64,000 nucleotides of DNA from Eremomyces bilateralis CBS 781.70 (GCF_010015585.1 NW_022985082.1:301150-365149); one strand, 5' to 3'; counted from the first letter of the stretch, positions 45,696 to 58,673 are shown. Notes: a model not told the origin generated them from the letters alone. Numbers and translations are program-made.

Positions 45696-46322
45696 ATGCC
45701 CGCCATAGCTACAGGGAGGGAGGTTACTATTTTGTTGACTTGTTCGGAAGGTTTTTGGCGACGATATACTCTACGGAAGGGCCTACCAATCCCGATACTA
45801 ATCGATGACTATAATCATTATATGGGCGGCGTTGATATCGCAGATCAGCTCCGGTCCTGCTCATCAACGCAGCGCGTGTTCTTTCGGAATTGGTATCCAA
45901 TTTGGTTCTGGATTCTTGATACAGCTATCATCAACGCTTTTCTTATATCGAGGCAGATCTCCGAAACAAGTCTAAGCCAGAGAGACTTCCGGAGAGAGCT
46001 CGCCGCAGCGCTATTTAAGTACTCCGACGAGGTCTATAGAGACCATAGGACAGAGCTATTCCATAGGTCTACGACTCCGCAACCGCAACAGCTCAAAAAG
46101 CCTATCTCAGAGCACCGTCTAATTGCTCTAGATAAACAGGCTCGTTGCTATATCTGTCGAAGCGTCTTTTTTGCTACAAAGAAACGGAAATTTGGCGACG
46201 AGATTGTCGTCAACGGAGTTAACCGTAAGCGTCCTGGAAAGACAGGCTTCGGCTACTCTGTTTGTAATATCCCTATCTGTACAGGAGGAGGCTGTTGGCA
46301 TCATCATTTGAGCGAAATCTAG
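45696..46322 (+). pseudogene. truncated piggyBac-like transposase (C-terminal part)
   Basis: The 208-codon frame matches the C-terminal third of piggyBac-type transposases: DDYNHYMGGVDIADQLRS is the family's most typical block, followed by FRNWYPIWFWILDTAIINAF and a Cys/His-rich end (RCYICRS, CTGGGCWHHHL). The first two thirds, with the first catalytic Asp residues, are missing; full-length proteins have about 550-650 residues. Part of the remaining frame is open upstream of the first ATG. The piece is an immobile remnant beside the STAND receptor gene. Confidence 0.82.
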
Positions 46323-46490
46323 CTTGGAATTTTACAGTGGCAGCAAATATACGGATTTCATTGGTAGATGACCCCTGTACAAGTGTCACCGTGCCATCCT
46401 AGGCTAGGGGGCATGTTTTCAGCAGACGAAGGGATAGGACGGCCATGAGCAAATGAAAGCATATCAACCAAATTAATCCAAAAGCCGAAC

Positions 46491-46499
46491 TATTTAAGG
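46491..46499 (+). promoter_or_regulatory. TATA-like box
   Basis: TATTTAAGG lies 77 bp upstream of the ATG at 46568 and fits a core promoter for the NmrA-like gene. Confidence 0.4.
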
Positions 46500-46567
46500 A
46501 CTCAATGGGACTGAACAAAGAGCTGCCTATTCCGAATACCTAATACCTTATCCAAATTTGGTACATC

Positions 46568-47342
46568 ATGTCGGAACATATTCTCGTTCTCGGTGCTACA
46601 GGCAAGTACCAATCCAGCGCTCCTCGTCCAAGATCTAATCTTCTTCTTCCAGGTGTGACTGGGCTAGCATTTTGTACCACTGCTTTGAAGGCGGGTCATC
46701 AGTTGACTCTATATGTCCGAAATCCAAGCAAACTACCAGCGGAGATTTCCGGCGACTCCAAAGTCACGGTGATCGAAGGATTATTATCCGATGCAACTGG
46801 ACTACAGAAAGCTGCGGCATCAGGTGCAAAAATTTTCGTATCCTTTGCAGGGCCTACCTACGGCTCCAAAGGCACAGTAGGTCCCTGTCTCCTTAGGCCT
46901 CAAAGTCCTTCCGGGTGCAGCGATAACTTTAATGCAGCCGGTTACCGATGCCATGAAGTTGATATTCCCTCTTCTGATCGAAAATCACTTCAAGAGGGCA
47001 TTGGTGCTAGGCACCTGTTCCTTCACGGCGCCCGAAGACAAAGGAGCACTGAAATGGAAAGCATCGGTGGTCTTGATCAAGATCATCGGCGGTACGGCTT
47101 TTCAAGAATTCCAGGGCCTCGGCGCGTTCGTCAGCTCGCAGGAGGTGTCTCAATTGAAGTGGACTCTTTTCAGAGTTCCTTTCCTCGGGAATGGTCCTGA
47201 GAAACCCGTGCACGCTTCATACACAGGCTCGGGCGAAGACGGCATGTTCTTATCGAGGCAAAGCATCGTCACTTGGGTTTTGACGGAGCTGAAGGAAGAT
47301 TCGGATTGGGTTGGGAAGACCCCTGTTCTTTCAAATTGGTAA
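46568..47342 (+). CDS. NmrA-like/atypical short-chain NAD(P)-binding protein
   Basis: Exons 46568-46601, 46653-46876 and 46938-47342 give 220 residues. The first intron has a GC donor (gcaagt) and joins to give ILVLGATGVTGLAFCTTAL, a perfect dinucleotide-binding motif that is lost without splicing. The second intron (61 nt, gtaggt) is in phase. Further Rossmann-fold features are LTLYVRNPSKLP and KVTVIEGLLSDATGLQKA, and the C-terminal part has LKWTLFRVPFLGN. Such proteins act as NADP-dependent redox enzymes or redox sensors; the substrate cannot be told. It has no catalytic YxxxK motif, as expected for the NmrA group. The neighbouring MFS gene converges on it. Confidence 0.75.
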
Positions 47343-47953
47343 TGACCCTCGGTGGATTTTGTTTAATAGCACGGCATTGGTACGTACTGCTTGCAACTAC
47401 AAGCTGCCAGTCTGTTGCACCATGCAGCTCTTACAGAGGGTCTCGACAGATTGCAAGCACGGGACCGAAGGCTTAAGCTTTTCACTATCATTGAAATAAG
47501 CGTTGTTACAATCTGGTGTTTCCCGGGGCTCCACCAGCGTGAATACAATTGACTATGCGGTTAAAACGCTCTATGCACGCAATAGCAATCCCGTTATCAA
47601 CCTCGTTCCGGGGAAGGCCTAGTCGAAGAGAAGGAAAACTTAGACAAAGGCCACTGGAATTTCCGTGACTCTAGCGAAGACGGAGGGCAGCTGGGTGGTC
47701 CTGAAATTCACGATCGATCTTTTCCACCCCGGAAGGAATTGATTAGCTTGACTACTTTTATTGTCCGATGGGCCATAGACGGGACGTTTCTCAACAATGT
47801 TGTATAGAGGAACTATCGAAAAGATTGTGAGATACATATTGTTTCCATCTGTTCGTGTCTCGCCACAATGATGGTCCAAGAGTACCTATATTGTCTCCGT
47901 CCCATGTACGCACGAGCGAACTTGATATATCGACTTGATATCCAAGCAGCAAC
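47343..47953. other. intergenic region between convergent genes
   Basis: About 600 bp between the NmrA-like stop and the MFS stop. Open frames on both strands are short and without domains. Confidence 0.5.
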
Positions 47954-49895
47954 CTACCTTAGAGCAGTCTTTCCATTGCCAAGCAAGACAGTTTGCGGTT
48001 GGCCCGGAGAAGGACTGACCGATTTCTTCTCGTCGACATACTCGCCCTCCGTCGTCAGTGGTTCAGGCTGCAGCTGAGTAGTGTTCCGACGACGACGGAA
48101 ATGATCATCAATGTATCTGATGGCGGCGAGAGTCAAGCCGGCTGATAGGACACCGATGTTGATGCTGAAGCCTCGGCGGTACTTGGGTTTGTCCTCGGAA
48201 CGGAAGATCTGCGCGCCGTAGATACCAGCGATATTGGCACCCATGATCACCCTGGAGTTCATGTCGCGTTAGTACCGGCCGGCACAAGGAATGAAGGGTC
48301 GGGACATACATGGCCATAGCAAGCGCTCGCTCTTCCGAATCAGTACAGGTGAGAGACATCCAGGTAATGTTGAGCGGGTGAGAGAATGTCCCAAAGATCT
48401 GCGTCCAAACCACGCCGAAGTATTTGACCCCCTGGCGGTTGTTGAATTCGGTGAAGATACGATTGAAGACGTAGCCTAGTAGATGGCAGCCGAAGCCAAG
48501 CATGACCGTTTCTCCTCGTCGATTGCTGAGAGACGTTAGCATCGCTCGACACATTATTGGGGTAGGTTGCGTCCGGCTTGGACCAAACTTACAAGTGATC
48601 GGAAATATAGCTGAAGGCGAAGGATACCGGAACTTGGACGAATAGACCAACGGAGGCCATCGCGTTACTCGTGAGGGCAGGGAAGCCAAAGCCAGAGACC
48701 AGCGATGGAGCGTAGGTATCAAAGGCACGCTGAGGGCCGTTGTTGCACAATGTAATGAACAGATGAACCCACATCCGCCAGTGGGTGAACTAGTGACGTT
48801 AGATCCTTGGCCTGTAAATGTGATGCATCCTTCCAGAGCTTTTAGAGCATAGTATGCCCCGGGTTGTAAGATTATAGGCAACAGGATGGAAACTTACAGC
48901 TTTCTTGAACGCACTCAGTCCGATGGTCTTCTTCTTTTTGCCTTTCATGGGGTCATCGAGTTGAACACGAGTGCGGAGAATATGTAGCTCCCTCTTGGTG
49001 AACAGGGAATAGCGAGGGATAAAAGTGCTGCTCGGGTTCTTGAACGAGTCAGGGAGGAGGAATCCAAGAATAAATCCACTGAAGATCGTGAATCCCCCCA
49101 TCAGGACAAAGAGCCAGAACCAACCAGGTCGTCCACCAACGCCTCGCATATGAAGGATGGCATATGCAAGGAGCTTCGCTGACGCTTGGCCGAGCTGGTT
49201 GCCGAAGTAGAAGATCATGATTCGCTTCGCTGTCTCCTTTCGGGTGTACCAGGTCGAGACTGCCGAACGTTAGAAACCGAGCGAGACTTCGATGTTCGGG
49301 TAACATTACGCGTCCAAAGTCCACCAGGGATAAATCCCGACTCCGTCATTCCAAGGATGAACCGAGTCGCAATGAAGGAGCCATAGCTACGCTGGAATGC
49401 TTGGAAGGTGCTGACGGTGCCGAAGAGGAACAACTGAAGTGTGAGCCATTTGCCGGGGCCGACTCGATAAAGAATCATGTTGGATGGGATTTCGAAAAGC
49501 ACGATGCCCAGGGAGAGCATTTGTTGGCCCACATTGAATTGGTTCTGCGTGACGCCGATATCTTTCATGAAGTTGTCCGTGATAGCGTTCGCAATGTTTC
49601 CTCTGTCGAGCTCTGCAAGGCAATGATTGAGAAGTTGTTCGTTGGGAGTAGAAGGTCGATGTCAACTTACGTAGACAGAAGAATCCAAGAGTGAGCAGAG
49701 GCATAATAATGCAATCTAGCCTAAATAGCCATTAATCAAAACTTGCCACAGTCCTGGGATTGTGCACACTCACTTCCGCTTCGCCCTCCCCTCCTCCTCC
49801 TTCGTCCAGTCGACATGTACTGCAAGGGGCAACTCATCATCCCTGGGAGCAGGGTACTCGTCCGGATTGGCAGATTTGAGATCTACGCCGACCAT
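47954..49895 (-). CDS. MFS permease, allantoate/nicotinate (anion:cation symporter) family
   Basis: Seven exons (49774-49895, 49671-49720, 49310-49612, 48898-49259, 48593-48789, 48310-48525, 47954-48251) encode 515 residues; all phases agree. The family signature is strong: FCLQLDRGNIANAITDNF, then VGQQMLSLGIVLFEIPSNM, FIATRFILGMTESGFIPGG and TLSTWYTRKETAKRIMIFY. These match the Dal5/Tna1/Thi73 branch, which imports organic anions such as allantoate, nicotinate or other carboxylates at the plasma membrane. About twelve membrane helices are expected, with a hydrophilic loop (RTRVQLDDPMKGKKKK) in the middle. The C terminus is a charged cytosolic tail. Substrate is unknown. Introns range from 50 to 108 nt. 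Confidence 0.88.
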
Positions 49896-52800
49896 TGTTG
49901 CTGACGAAAGTGTCTCTCCAGTTCAATTGAGGAAAAATTCCGCTTGGATACACAAACCAACTGTAGCCGAATCTTTCCCCTCCTTATAGCTTCCGTCGTT
50001 TGCTCGCCAAGGTCGATACGCAGAGGCATAAGCTGGGCCAGACCGTCTGGGCATTGCTGTGGCGTGTCGTGATACCAGCCACAGAGCGCGCATGATGCCG
50101 CAGTGGGGGGGATATCCCACGGATCGATCCAACAATCAGTCATGAATTGACTAAGATGGCCTTGGCCGCACAACAAAGGACGTTGACTCTGAAAGATCAT
50201 GAGGGGATAGAAAGACTGGCTGTAGGATGCCTTATCAGAAAGCACCTGAGGCTGTCGATGTTCGCTTAGCGTACCCATGAATGGCGCCTTGGGTCTGTAG
50301 TCGAGAAGGCCAAGAAACCTATCAAGCATACCATGGTTACGATTGCGTGCTTGATGTAACAGATGTTACAATATCGCCCAGAAACAGCGGCTTAACCAAG
50401 AGAATAGGCAACCTGGGGACTTGAAAATTCGAAATGCTTATATTGAACTTCAAAGACAATAACGAAATATACACAGCATCAAATGCAAAAGGTAAGCTGT
50501 CGGTGCGTAGGGGACAAGACTCAAACGAAATTGAACTAGTAGTAGTGGTCTGTGACTGGGGTGACATGGAGCGGTCCAGATTGACTCCGCGATTTCGTGA
50601 GATCCAAATCGACACTAGGATTTAACAAGCAGGATCGGCGGTTTGCTGCTGTGCTGTGTCAAGCACGATACTCGTTGAAGTAGGATCCATGCATGTATGC
50701 CAGTGTGGCATCGGAATCTTTCCTGAACACGACTTACTCGACAGGGGCACCGGATGCCATTCGTGGTCCATCTCCTTTCTTCTTCAGTTGGCTGCTGGGC
50801 AACACAGAGACACTCGTTTGATTCAAGGAAGGAACTCAGCTGGCCGTGGGATGGGACCACTGCTCCCACTCTGGGAGACTGTGACTCTGAAAAAGGCTGG
50901 ATACCAAGCATGAATGCAAACCATCGATGGCTTTAATAGTAGAAGATGCATCAAAACGCGAGCCAGGTTGAAAAGCACGTCACTGTGGCGCTGGCGTATT
51001 TGGCTTGTATAGTGCGCTGGAGTCAGGGGTTGATACGAGAGAGGCAGAGAGGATACTGACAGATACCTCCAGCCCGTCCAATTCATTGCTGCACTTCTGG
51101 AATCTGGAAATATTCTCTGTCGTTCAGCAGAGACTTCTTGCATTTCTGACTCTGTTCAGTGATCATAGTCTTGTATCAATTCAAGCACTATTGATAAACT
51201 TCCTAGGCCGCTGCGAATATTTGAGGGGGAATGGGTCATAGTTCAAAGCTCGTTCTTCATCTACCGACATCATAGCATTTGCCAGGCCATTCAGGGCAAA
51301 TATCGAATCATTGTAACTATTGGTATGCCTTACTACTTCAGCTTCGCCGCGGAGATGCACTTCTCTCACACTTGGAGGCTATCCCTACTCTTTAGCGTCA
51401 CATCATCGTTCCTGCATTCACTGCTCTATTTAGCATCGCATGTGCCGTATCGGCTCTAAGCTCAAAGTCTTCTTCTTTTTCTTCTTTTCTACTTCAAGCT
51501 TGTTAAATTTGTTAGTCGAGAAGGAAGCGAATGGAACACGCTTCTGCTCATGACGATAGCATTCTTACCTTGCCATATCAGAGTTGCTGTATGGCTGTGT
51601 CAACATATTATCGACAATTTGATAGGCCTTCAACCGGCTATATTATGTCCTAAGGGGGGATCGATATGCGAGCATCCAATTTTGTACTCGGACGAAGTCG
51701 CTTCGTGCAAAAAGGATGTCCGGAGGTCATGAGGATGCCGTCACCATTCACTCGAAAAGTGCTTAGTAGGAGCGTACCACGGACCATAGAATTCTATTTG
51801 GTACGGTTATACGCCCTTCCAAGATCGCGGATCTTGGAGGAGGTCGCGAGTGTTTTCTCTTGATCATTCCATGAACTAGACCCAGATTCATGATGGGTTT
51901 CCCCAGAAGAGAGCTGCAAAGTCGCCTGCTTGAGGCGATGGGAGACCTGCGCTGGTAGCACTGAACAATTTGAGGAAATGTCATGTTGTCTAGCAGATGA
52001 GAGTGCCACAGCAGGGTCTCTTTCAAATAATTCGATCCAACGCTAACTCGTTCCAACGGAATAGTTATAGACATACTATCGACCGATGCGATTCGAAGAT
52101 TCGGAATACACTCATGGTGCAGTGTTGAGACCGGGAGCTAAACCGACCGATAACTTCGAAAGGCCTGGGAGTCCGTGTTTCCACCACTCTCATTTGATAT
52201 CTGTTGCTCCCTGTGAAACAGGTCTCTGCGACATGGGCGACAAGAGGCATACTGGAGTGTCATTTAGGATATCCCTCGTGATTTGGAGATGATTTGGAGA
52301 TGAACTTGTAGATGGAATGGGTCTCTAAAGTGGATATCCGGGCAGACGGTCCTGCGTCTCAACATTTCCAAATCAATCGTCCTTGCTAGGAACGGAGTCG
52401 GCGTGAAGGAGACCACCTCACAACTTAGCTGAAATGCGGCCACCCATGAACCACCGCTTCCCTAATGGTTCGGCCCGAGTCGATTTTGCGAAAGAGTACT
52501 GGGACAGGCAAACCCCCCACCTGGTCAGTTTTCTTCTTAGAGCCGTCTCCGACCCTACCTCTCTGATTCCAGACACAGAGCAGGTTTTCCCAACGGACTG
52601 TCACTTTATGAACCTGGCGAAGCACTCTACTGCGGAAATTCCCCAAGGCTGAGGTTGAACTAACCGAGCAGGGGATGGTTCATATGCGATGTATTTTCCG
52701 TGGTATGTCTGCCACAGGATCCCTCAGCAACTATCCAACACGAAGGGGTGGTAAAAGAATGACCAGGCGCGTCTTCCAATTCCGGACCGAACACTTAACA

Positions 52801-54933
52801 TGGGACTTTCTATGGGAGCAAAGCCCGATGATATGCCGGCTCACAGGGCGTCTCCACTCCGTGCAAGAGGTGGAAGAGATATATCGAGCTCTCTGACCGG
52901 AGGCAGATACCCATGGCACTTGAAATTCGGACTGAAGGATGTTGAGAAGGAACAGTGACTGGAAGTTTCCGAAACCAGGGAGGGATATATCAGGACAATT
53001 AATCCGCAACGAAGGCGAAATTGGCTCAGTCGACGACTTTGCTATTGCTTCCACATCACATTCACATGTGGGCCCCGTCCGAATAAGATGGCCATGGCAA
53101 CAGACGACAAGTGTGACCGTCCAACCGGGACGACCGTTTGCTCGGACGGAACTTATCAGGAAGCAAGGATGGGATACCGGATACTCCTCGCTGCCAGCTC
53201 GAGGCAGATGTCCACAAGAGATCAGAGTTCAAGTAAGGACGATATTCCCTCCAACCTAACTTGGCCTCCGTGTCCCCAAATCGTGTGCCACACAATCGTT
53301 GTGAACCCTCAATTGTTCCTTCGGGTGGCACAACCGGGCGCACTGCAGTGACGACCACAACCGCCAAGCAGGCATCCAACCCAGCTTGTGTAACCCAGGT
53401 TACCGTATCCGCACACTGTTTAAACTGAAACGAAGGATGCCCAACAACAACAACAACTAGGTATTCGGCCCTCTGGATAGTTCCGCACCTCGGAACAATT
53501 CAAGCTACTGTCAAATACATTGGCGACCGATATAAGCTTCATCAATAGAGAATGACGTCGCTTACGACACGCGCTAAAGCCTATTCGCATAGATAAGGAA
53601 CAGATCACCGAATTTGTGTGATTCGAGGATTGCGATGGATTCCCATGTGTGGCACCTCGAAAATAGATTGCGGCCAATATCGGGTCCTGAGACGGCTGGT
53701 CCTTGCGCCACACACATATCTCAGGACTATTCCTCAAGGACAAGGATGATCGGCGGCAAAGCAACGGAGGATCCTGCCATTAGAGGCGATGAATGAATGT
53801 GGGCGGTTAGGCGGTTGGAACATCAGCAGATCTTGGAAAGGACGGATGATGCGTGTTGCCTCTAGAAGCACTTCTGAGTTCTGACTGTTACTGGAGAGAC
53901 GACCGGTTAGCCCCGAAAGACGCATGAACACCGTTGTCAAAACCCTCCAGCCTGGTAATGAATCTAGATTATGCGAGAATGCGAGGGGATCCTACGCTGA
54001 CGGAACACCCTGGACCTGAATTTCGAGAAGGCAACCGGAAGAAATACTGCCTGTGAGGCTGGATGGATTCTAGGCCTTGCTATTATTACAAAGTCAAGAC
54101 TTTCAAGTCGCCTGTTCAGCATCGAGGAGTGGAGCTGTACGTCATACAGTCGGGAATATTTTTACGGGCTACGATCGATCGCTGGTCGGCAAAGGAAAGA
54201 TCTGCGATGGCTCGGATTCAGAATAAAGATAGACGAGGATCTCACGCGTGGTTGCATTGTCGAGGGCCCGGAGGATTGTTCGAAGGAATCTGGGCCAAAA
54301 ACTTGGTCTTCCCCAGGCTTGCGTTGTTGAACTTGAATTATGGATTGGCCGTAGATCTATCGTACAGACAAAAATTGTCTCCCAAGGTATATGCCTCGCC
54401 AAAACCAATGTGACAACGCAATGGCATCTTGTCTAGAAAGACCAGAAAAAACCCGCCCAGATGAAAAGGGTATTAAAGCTGAGGATCATTGACAGCAACC
54501 CCTGGTGTCTTGCTGTATATAACGCCAGGCGCGCCAGCTCAGCAATGCTTCCCAGTATTACAATATGTGCATAGATCGGAATAACTCTGAACTTTGAATG
54601 TGTCATGATAAGAACATGTTGACATTTTGCGATGCTTGGAAGTTCTCTCGTTCGACCCAGAGAAAGTATTGACATGAAAGTACCACACACATCGAAAGTC
54701 CAATGTATTAAAAAGCAAACACGACAACCCGTTGAAGGTTAAAAGTCCAACGCGTGCCGTGCCCTGCGCATTAGAACCAGAAATTCGATCGGGGCGTGAC
54801 AGGCGATTCGTCGCTGTTTGGCAGACTCCAGATTCCCGCTGCCATGCGTTGACGAGTATTTCCCATACCTCCTATCTTCACCACATGGACAATCCAACTC
54901 CACTGATCACCACCGCTCGCGGTCGGAAACCGC
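49896..54933. other. 5-kb gene-poor region
   Basis: No gene is supported over 5 kb. It starts with the MFS promoter. Many frames of 60-150 codons occur on both strands but none shows a domain, a credible splice structure or a signal peptide with conserved sequence. A CAACAACAACAAC run lies near 53440-53455, a GATGATTTGGAGATGA duplication near 52290, and an AT-poor, mixed composition throughout. Degraded transposon sequence or non-coding RNA genes could be present but are not recognisable by eye. Confidence 0.5.
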
Positions 54934-55441
54934 TTACAGGAGGTAGGCAGCCATGCCGAAGATGGCAGCCAAAGCACCACCGGAGACGGCCATCTGGCTG
55001 GCGGCACCGGTGAACTTCGGCGGGACGGCAGAGGTCTTGGCGGGAGGAGCGACGGACGGGGAGCTCTTGGTGGGAGCGGGGGTGGTGCCGTTGCCGTATG
55101 GCTTGGAGGTCGGCGCCGGCGGGGGCTTCTCGCAGGTGGTGCACTTGGTCACGACCTGAAAAAGGTCAGGTTCAGGATATGCACTGAAGAAGCGTTGGAG
55201 TACTTACGGCGCTGGAGACGGGCTTGGTGACGGTGCAGCCAGTTGGACATGGCAGGGTGATGGTGGTAGCCTCGGTGATGGTGTAGGTGTTGCCGCCGTG
55301 GGTAATGGTGGTGGGCGCCGGGCAGTACGTGACGTAGTCGGTCACGACCTCAGTAACGACTGGAGGGGCGGTGCCATTCCGGCCACCGGCACTGACACCA
55401 ACGGCCAACAGGGTGGCAGCAGCGATAGTTGAGAAACGCAT
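54934..55441 (-). CDS. small GPI-anchored cell-wall protein (Ser/Thr/Pro-rich)
   Basis: Exons 55208-55441 and 54934-55155 give 151 residues; the 52-nt intron (gtaagt, tttcag) is in phase 0. The protein has a signal peptide (MRFSTIAAATLLAVGVSAGG), a TEVVTDYVTYCPAPTTITHG block and GGNTYTITEATTITLPCPTG, as in fungal GPI wall proteins related to clock-controlled protein 6, then a Pro/Ser/Lys-rich stalk and a C-terminal hydrophobic tail (GGALAAIFGMAAYLL) for GPI attachment. It probably ends up linked to wall glucan. Cysteines occur in pairs (CPAP, CPTGC, CTTC). It is a structural protein; no catalytic motif is visible. Confidence 0.8.
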
Positions 55442-58400
55442 TCTGATTGATTTGCTGGAGTATTAAGGGTTACCGAAGTAAAGAGATCGAAAAGTCGAGT
55501 TGATCGTGAAGTTGGCGTGAGAAACGTGAGTACGGATGTGATAAAAACGAGAGACTGTCCGTAGATGTTGTAGTGAGTGGAGAGAGGAAGAAGGACGGGA
55601 GGGAAACATGGATGGAGGGAGTTTTATATGACATGAGAGCAGGAGACCAACAAAGTCAGCTACCGCTAGAGTGCTCCAGTGAGACGCTAAGCCAGCGACA
55701 GTGAGCGACTGGTCTTCCTGCACGGATAACCGAATGGGTCGTCGCTCTGGTGGGTGACCCAAGCACTTTTCCACCAACGGAAGCGAAAACCGCATCGAGG
55801 GTGGAAAGTGGTTCCTGTGGACACAAAAGGGGCCTGGTCGGGATCTTGAACAAGTTAGGGGCTAACCTTGCATGTCCCCTGAGGCACCGCTGCACTATTG
55901 ACTATTAGCAGCTGATCTGACCACTCACAGACCGAGCTTTCGGCTTCGCGCTGGCTAGACTCATTTAGTTTCCGTCCCATCTCGATACCCATGCTCGTCA
56001 TCGGCCATCCTCACGAATTCGGCATGTTTTGTTCCCTTGACAAAGGCGAGGTAGCGGTGCAACTCAGTGGCGCTCAACATTGACGCCTGGTCTTTGCATG
56101 CCGAGATTACGAGTGTGGAACGGTCGCTGGGGTCCTGGATTGCTGTGCCGTTTGTCAATCAGTCTTCAATATCTCCTAGTTAGATTTGGGTCTTGCTTCG
56201 GTCGCGTGAGTGGATCAACAAGACGTTGGATTGTCAGGATCATGGCCCCCTCCACAATCAACCTTTTGAAATCCCCATGTTCCTCTCCCGTCTATTGCAT
56301 GTTGCTGACAGCTGGAGACCGCGGTGGGCGGTGATCACTGATCAGTGGGAGTCGATTTGACAGCGCTAAAATTACTATGACGGCATTGTCCTTCTGGAAC
56401 CTGCTTCCATGCTCTGGGGCATGAAGGTTGCATAAAAACAACCCACCAACTGATGAAAGAGATGCGGCAGATACCCGCACCGGACCATTGGCTTGGATGG
56501 CGTGGTGGCCGCAATTTCCGGACGATTGACGAGGCGTGACGAGAATAAAGTGGCGAGAAAGTTAACTCCCAAGTCTTGGGAGTGGAAGTTGGGACCGTGG
56601 AAGCGGGCAACCAAAGTTTGTCGCTGTGAAGTCTGGACCCTGGGGCCTGGTGTGGGCGTCTCGAGACATCACGAGTTCCATACTGGTAGACTCGACTCAT
56701 TGAACGTGAGCCATGGTAACAATAATTGGGCATTAATTGTAATTTGATTCAATATTGTGCTGGCGAAGACCTATGGGAAGGCCGCCAACAACACCACAAA
56801 TGGGTCTGTTGTAGCTTGCCGAAATCTGGCGGCAAAATATCGAGTCACGGATGGATGACTCCATAGCAACTTAAACCAGCAGATGTTCGCTTTCGCTTCC
56901 AGATATGCGACCATCTGATAGTTGGCCCGAGAAATTGTGTCCTGATTCCTGAGATCATTATGGTAATGTCGTTCAACATTACGGCACCCGTAACCGCGGT
57001 GAGAACGTCGAATACCAGATACTGGTGGAGATGCGCCGATCACAGTGTCGGTTCCAGTATTCCAATTGTATGGTGGCCCGACTGTCACGGAGCATCAAGC
57101 CCGTACTACGATTTGGCTCCCATCACCAATTGCAACGACACAGGCCAACCGTCAACCCCTCCCTAAATGCTTGTAAAATGTATCTGCTGTCATAAGCCAA
57201 AGCCAAGTGATGAAGCACATTCTATGCATCTCCAGGGCTCATTGGTGTATGCTCAAGCAAGGGCGGGTTCCTGCAGAAATCCTCCTGCGCTGCGAAATGG
57301 TCGAACCAATGATATGTGGACAGCGTTCTAGACCATTCGGTTTGTTGTCAGTACCCGAGTGGAATCAGTCATCCGCTGCCTGATCCAGGCACCAGAGCAG
57401 GAGTACGAAGGATGGTGAAGTCAGGAGGAGAAGCAAGAACTTGAACTCTCCCGAATCCATACGGAGCAGTGGCTTCTTTAGATCGGAATCTCGTGACTCT
57501 TCCCAAGCCCTTTTAAGATCTTTTCCGACATATTCACGTGATGATGATGCTGAACGTTTCCCACCTTGTGAATCCCATGGATACGACAATAAATGCTAAG
57601 AAACGGTCTTGGTTAGCCTCGGCAGTAATTTCCTTCTTCTACCAATAACAGTAAACAGACTAACTATGTTCGCATCTTATCTCCTAATGAGGTTGGAATA
57701 ATCAATAATGAATGAACGAGATCATCAGTTGACCCACCGCGATCGTGCGCTGTGCCCATGTTTGCATGTGCGGAAGCAGATCCTCGTTGATTGTTGAAGC
57801 CGTCCGGCATCCGGGCAGAGCTGCAATGGTGATGTTTGTACGGAGTACTCCATAGAGTATCTACATTACAGTATCTACAGCTTGAATCCGATGTTCCAGT
57901 ACGACAACAATCACACCTAAGGTACTAGTCCTATAGTATCTCAAGATACACCTTCATAATTTATAATGGGCTGCACCTCGCAAAATATCCATGCACCACA
58001 TCCCCACCCTTCTAGACTCAGCAGTGAGCAGCCATCCCCAGTTTTACTTTTTAACATGCAATCGAGAAGCTTCATAGGCTCATGGACTGTGGAGTAGTCC
58101 ATGCGGAAACAGTGAGTGAGACACATCTGAGTTCTGACATCTCAAATTTCGATCCTTCGTTCTCCTGATCTTTCAGGGGAGGGATGGACCATGGAGCCAT
58201 CCAGTTTGGCTTCTGATCCATCATCCTACCCCATTGCTTTGAGGACGACAAGCAAATCCGGAGTCCTGAAAAGGAAAAGGGCACCTTTAGAATCGGAGAA
58301 GGATGGCTTCTCCGACAATGACCATATCGTATCGTCCATGGTTCACGGCCTCTTTTTTCCCAAGCTGTTTACAAGTCTGATGGATCAAAAAGTGGACATT

Positions 58401-58673
58401 GAAGGCCCTAACTCCTGAGGGCTGCGGGCTGACGGTTCTGATAAACTCCACTCTCCTACTCCATCGAGGTGGATTCCTAGCCCCACGACCTCGGAGAGGC
58501 TGGAAATATTTCCAGTGATCAGACACTTCATCCCCAACTCTGCCTCAGGCGATCATACGATCCAGCGACCTCGGTATTATTATTCAATATGAATTATTTG
58601 TGATCTCCTTTCTATCTCATCCAATTCCACTTGTGCCAATTCTACGCGACTCTTACTACGATCGCCCATTTCA
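55442..58673. other. 3.2-kb gene-poor region
   Basis: It begins with the promoter of the GPI-anchored protein gene and ends with that of the SET-domain gene. No gene is supported. A minus-strand frame at 57365-57589 ends in a hydrophobic stretch (FLLLLLTSPSFVLLLW) but has no ATG start and no partner exon that I could identify. No RNA gene was recognised. Confidence 0.5.
55623..55628 (-). promoter_or_regulatory. TATA box of the GPI-anchored protein gene
   Basis: On the minus strand this reads TATAAA inside CATATAAAACTCCC, about 180 bp upstream of the ATG at 55441. A TATA box fits a strongly expressed wall protein gene. Confidence 0.5.

Noticed and set aside
57365-57589. Minus-strand frame ending in a hydrophobic helix
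   Set aside because: No ATG, a stop just upstream and no exon that joins it in phase.
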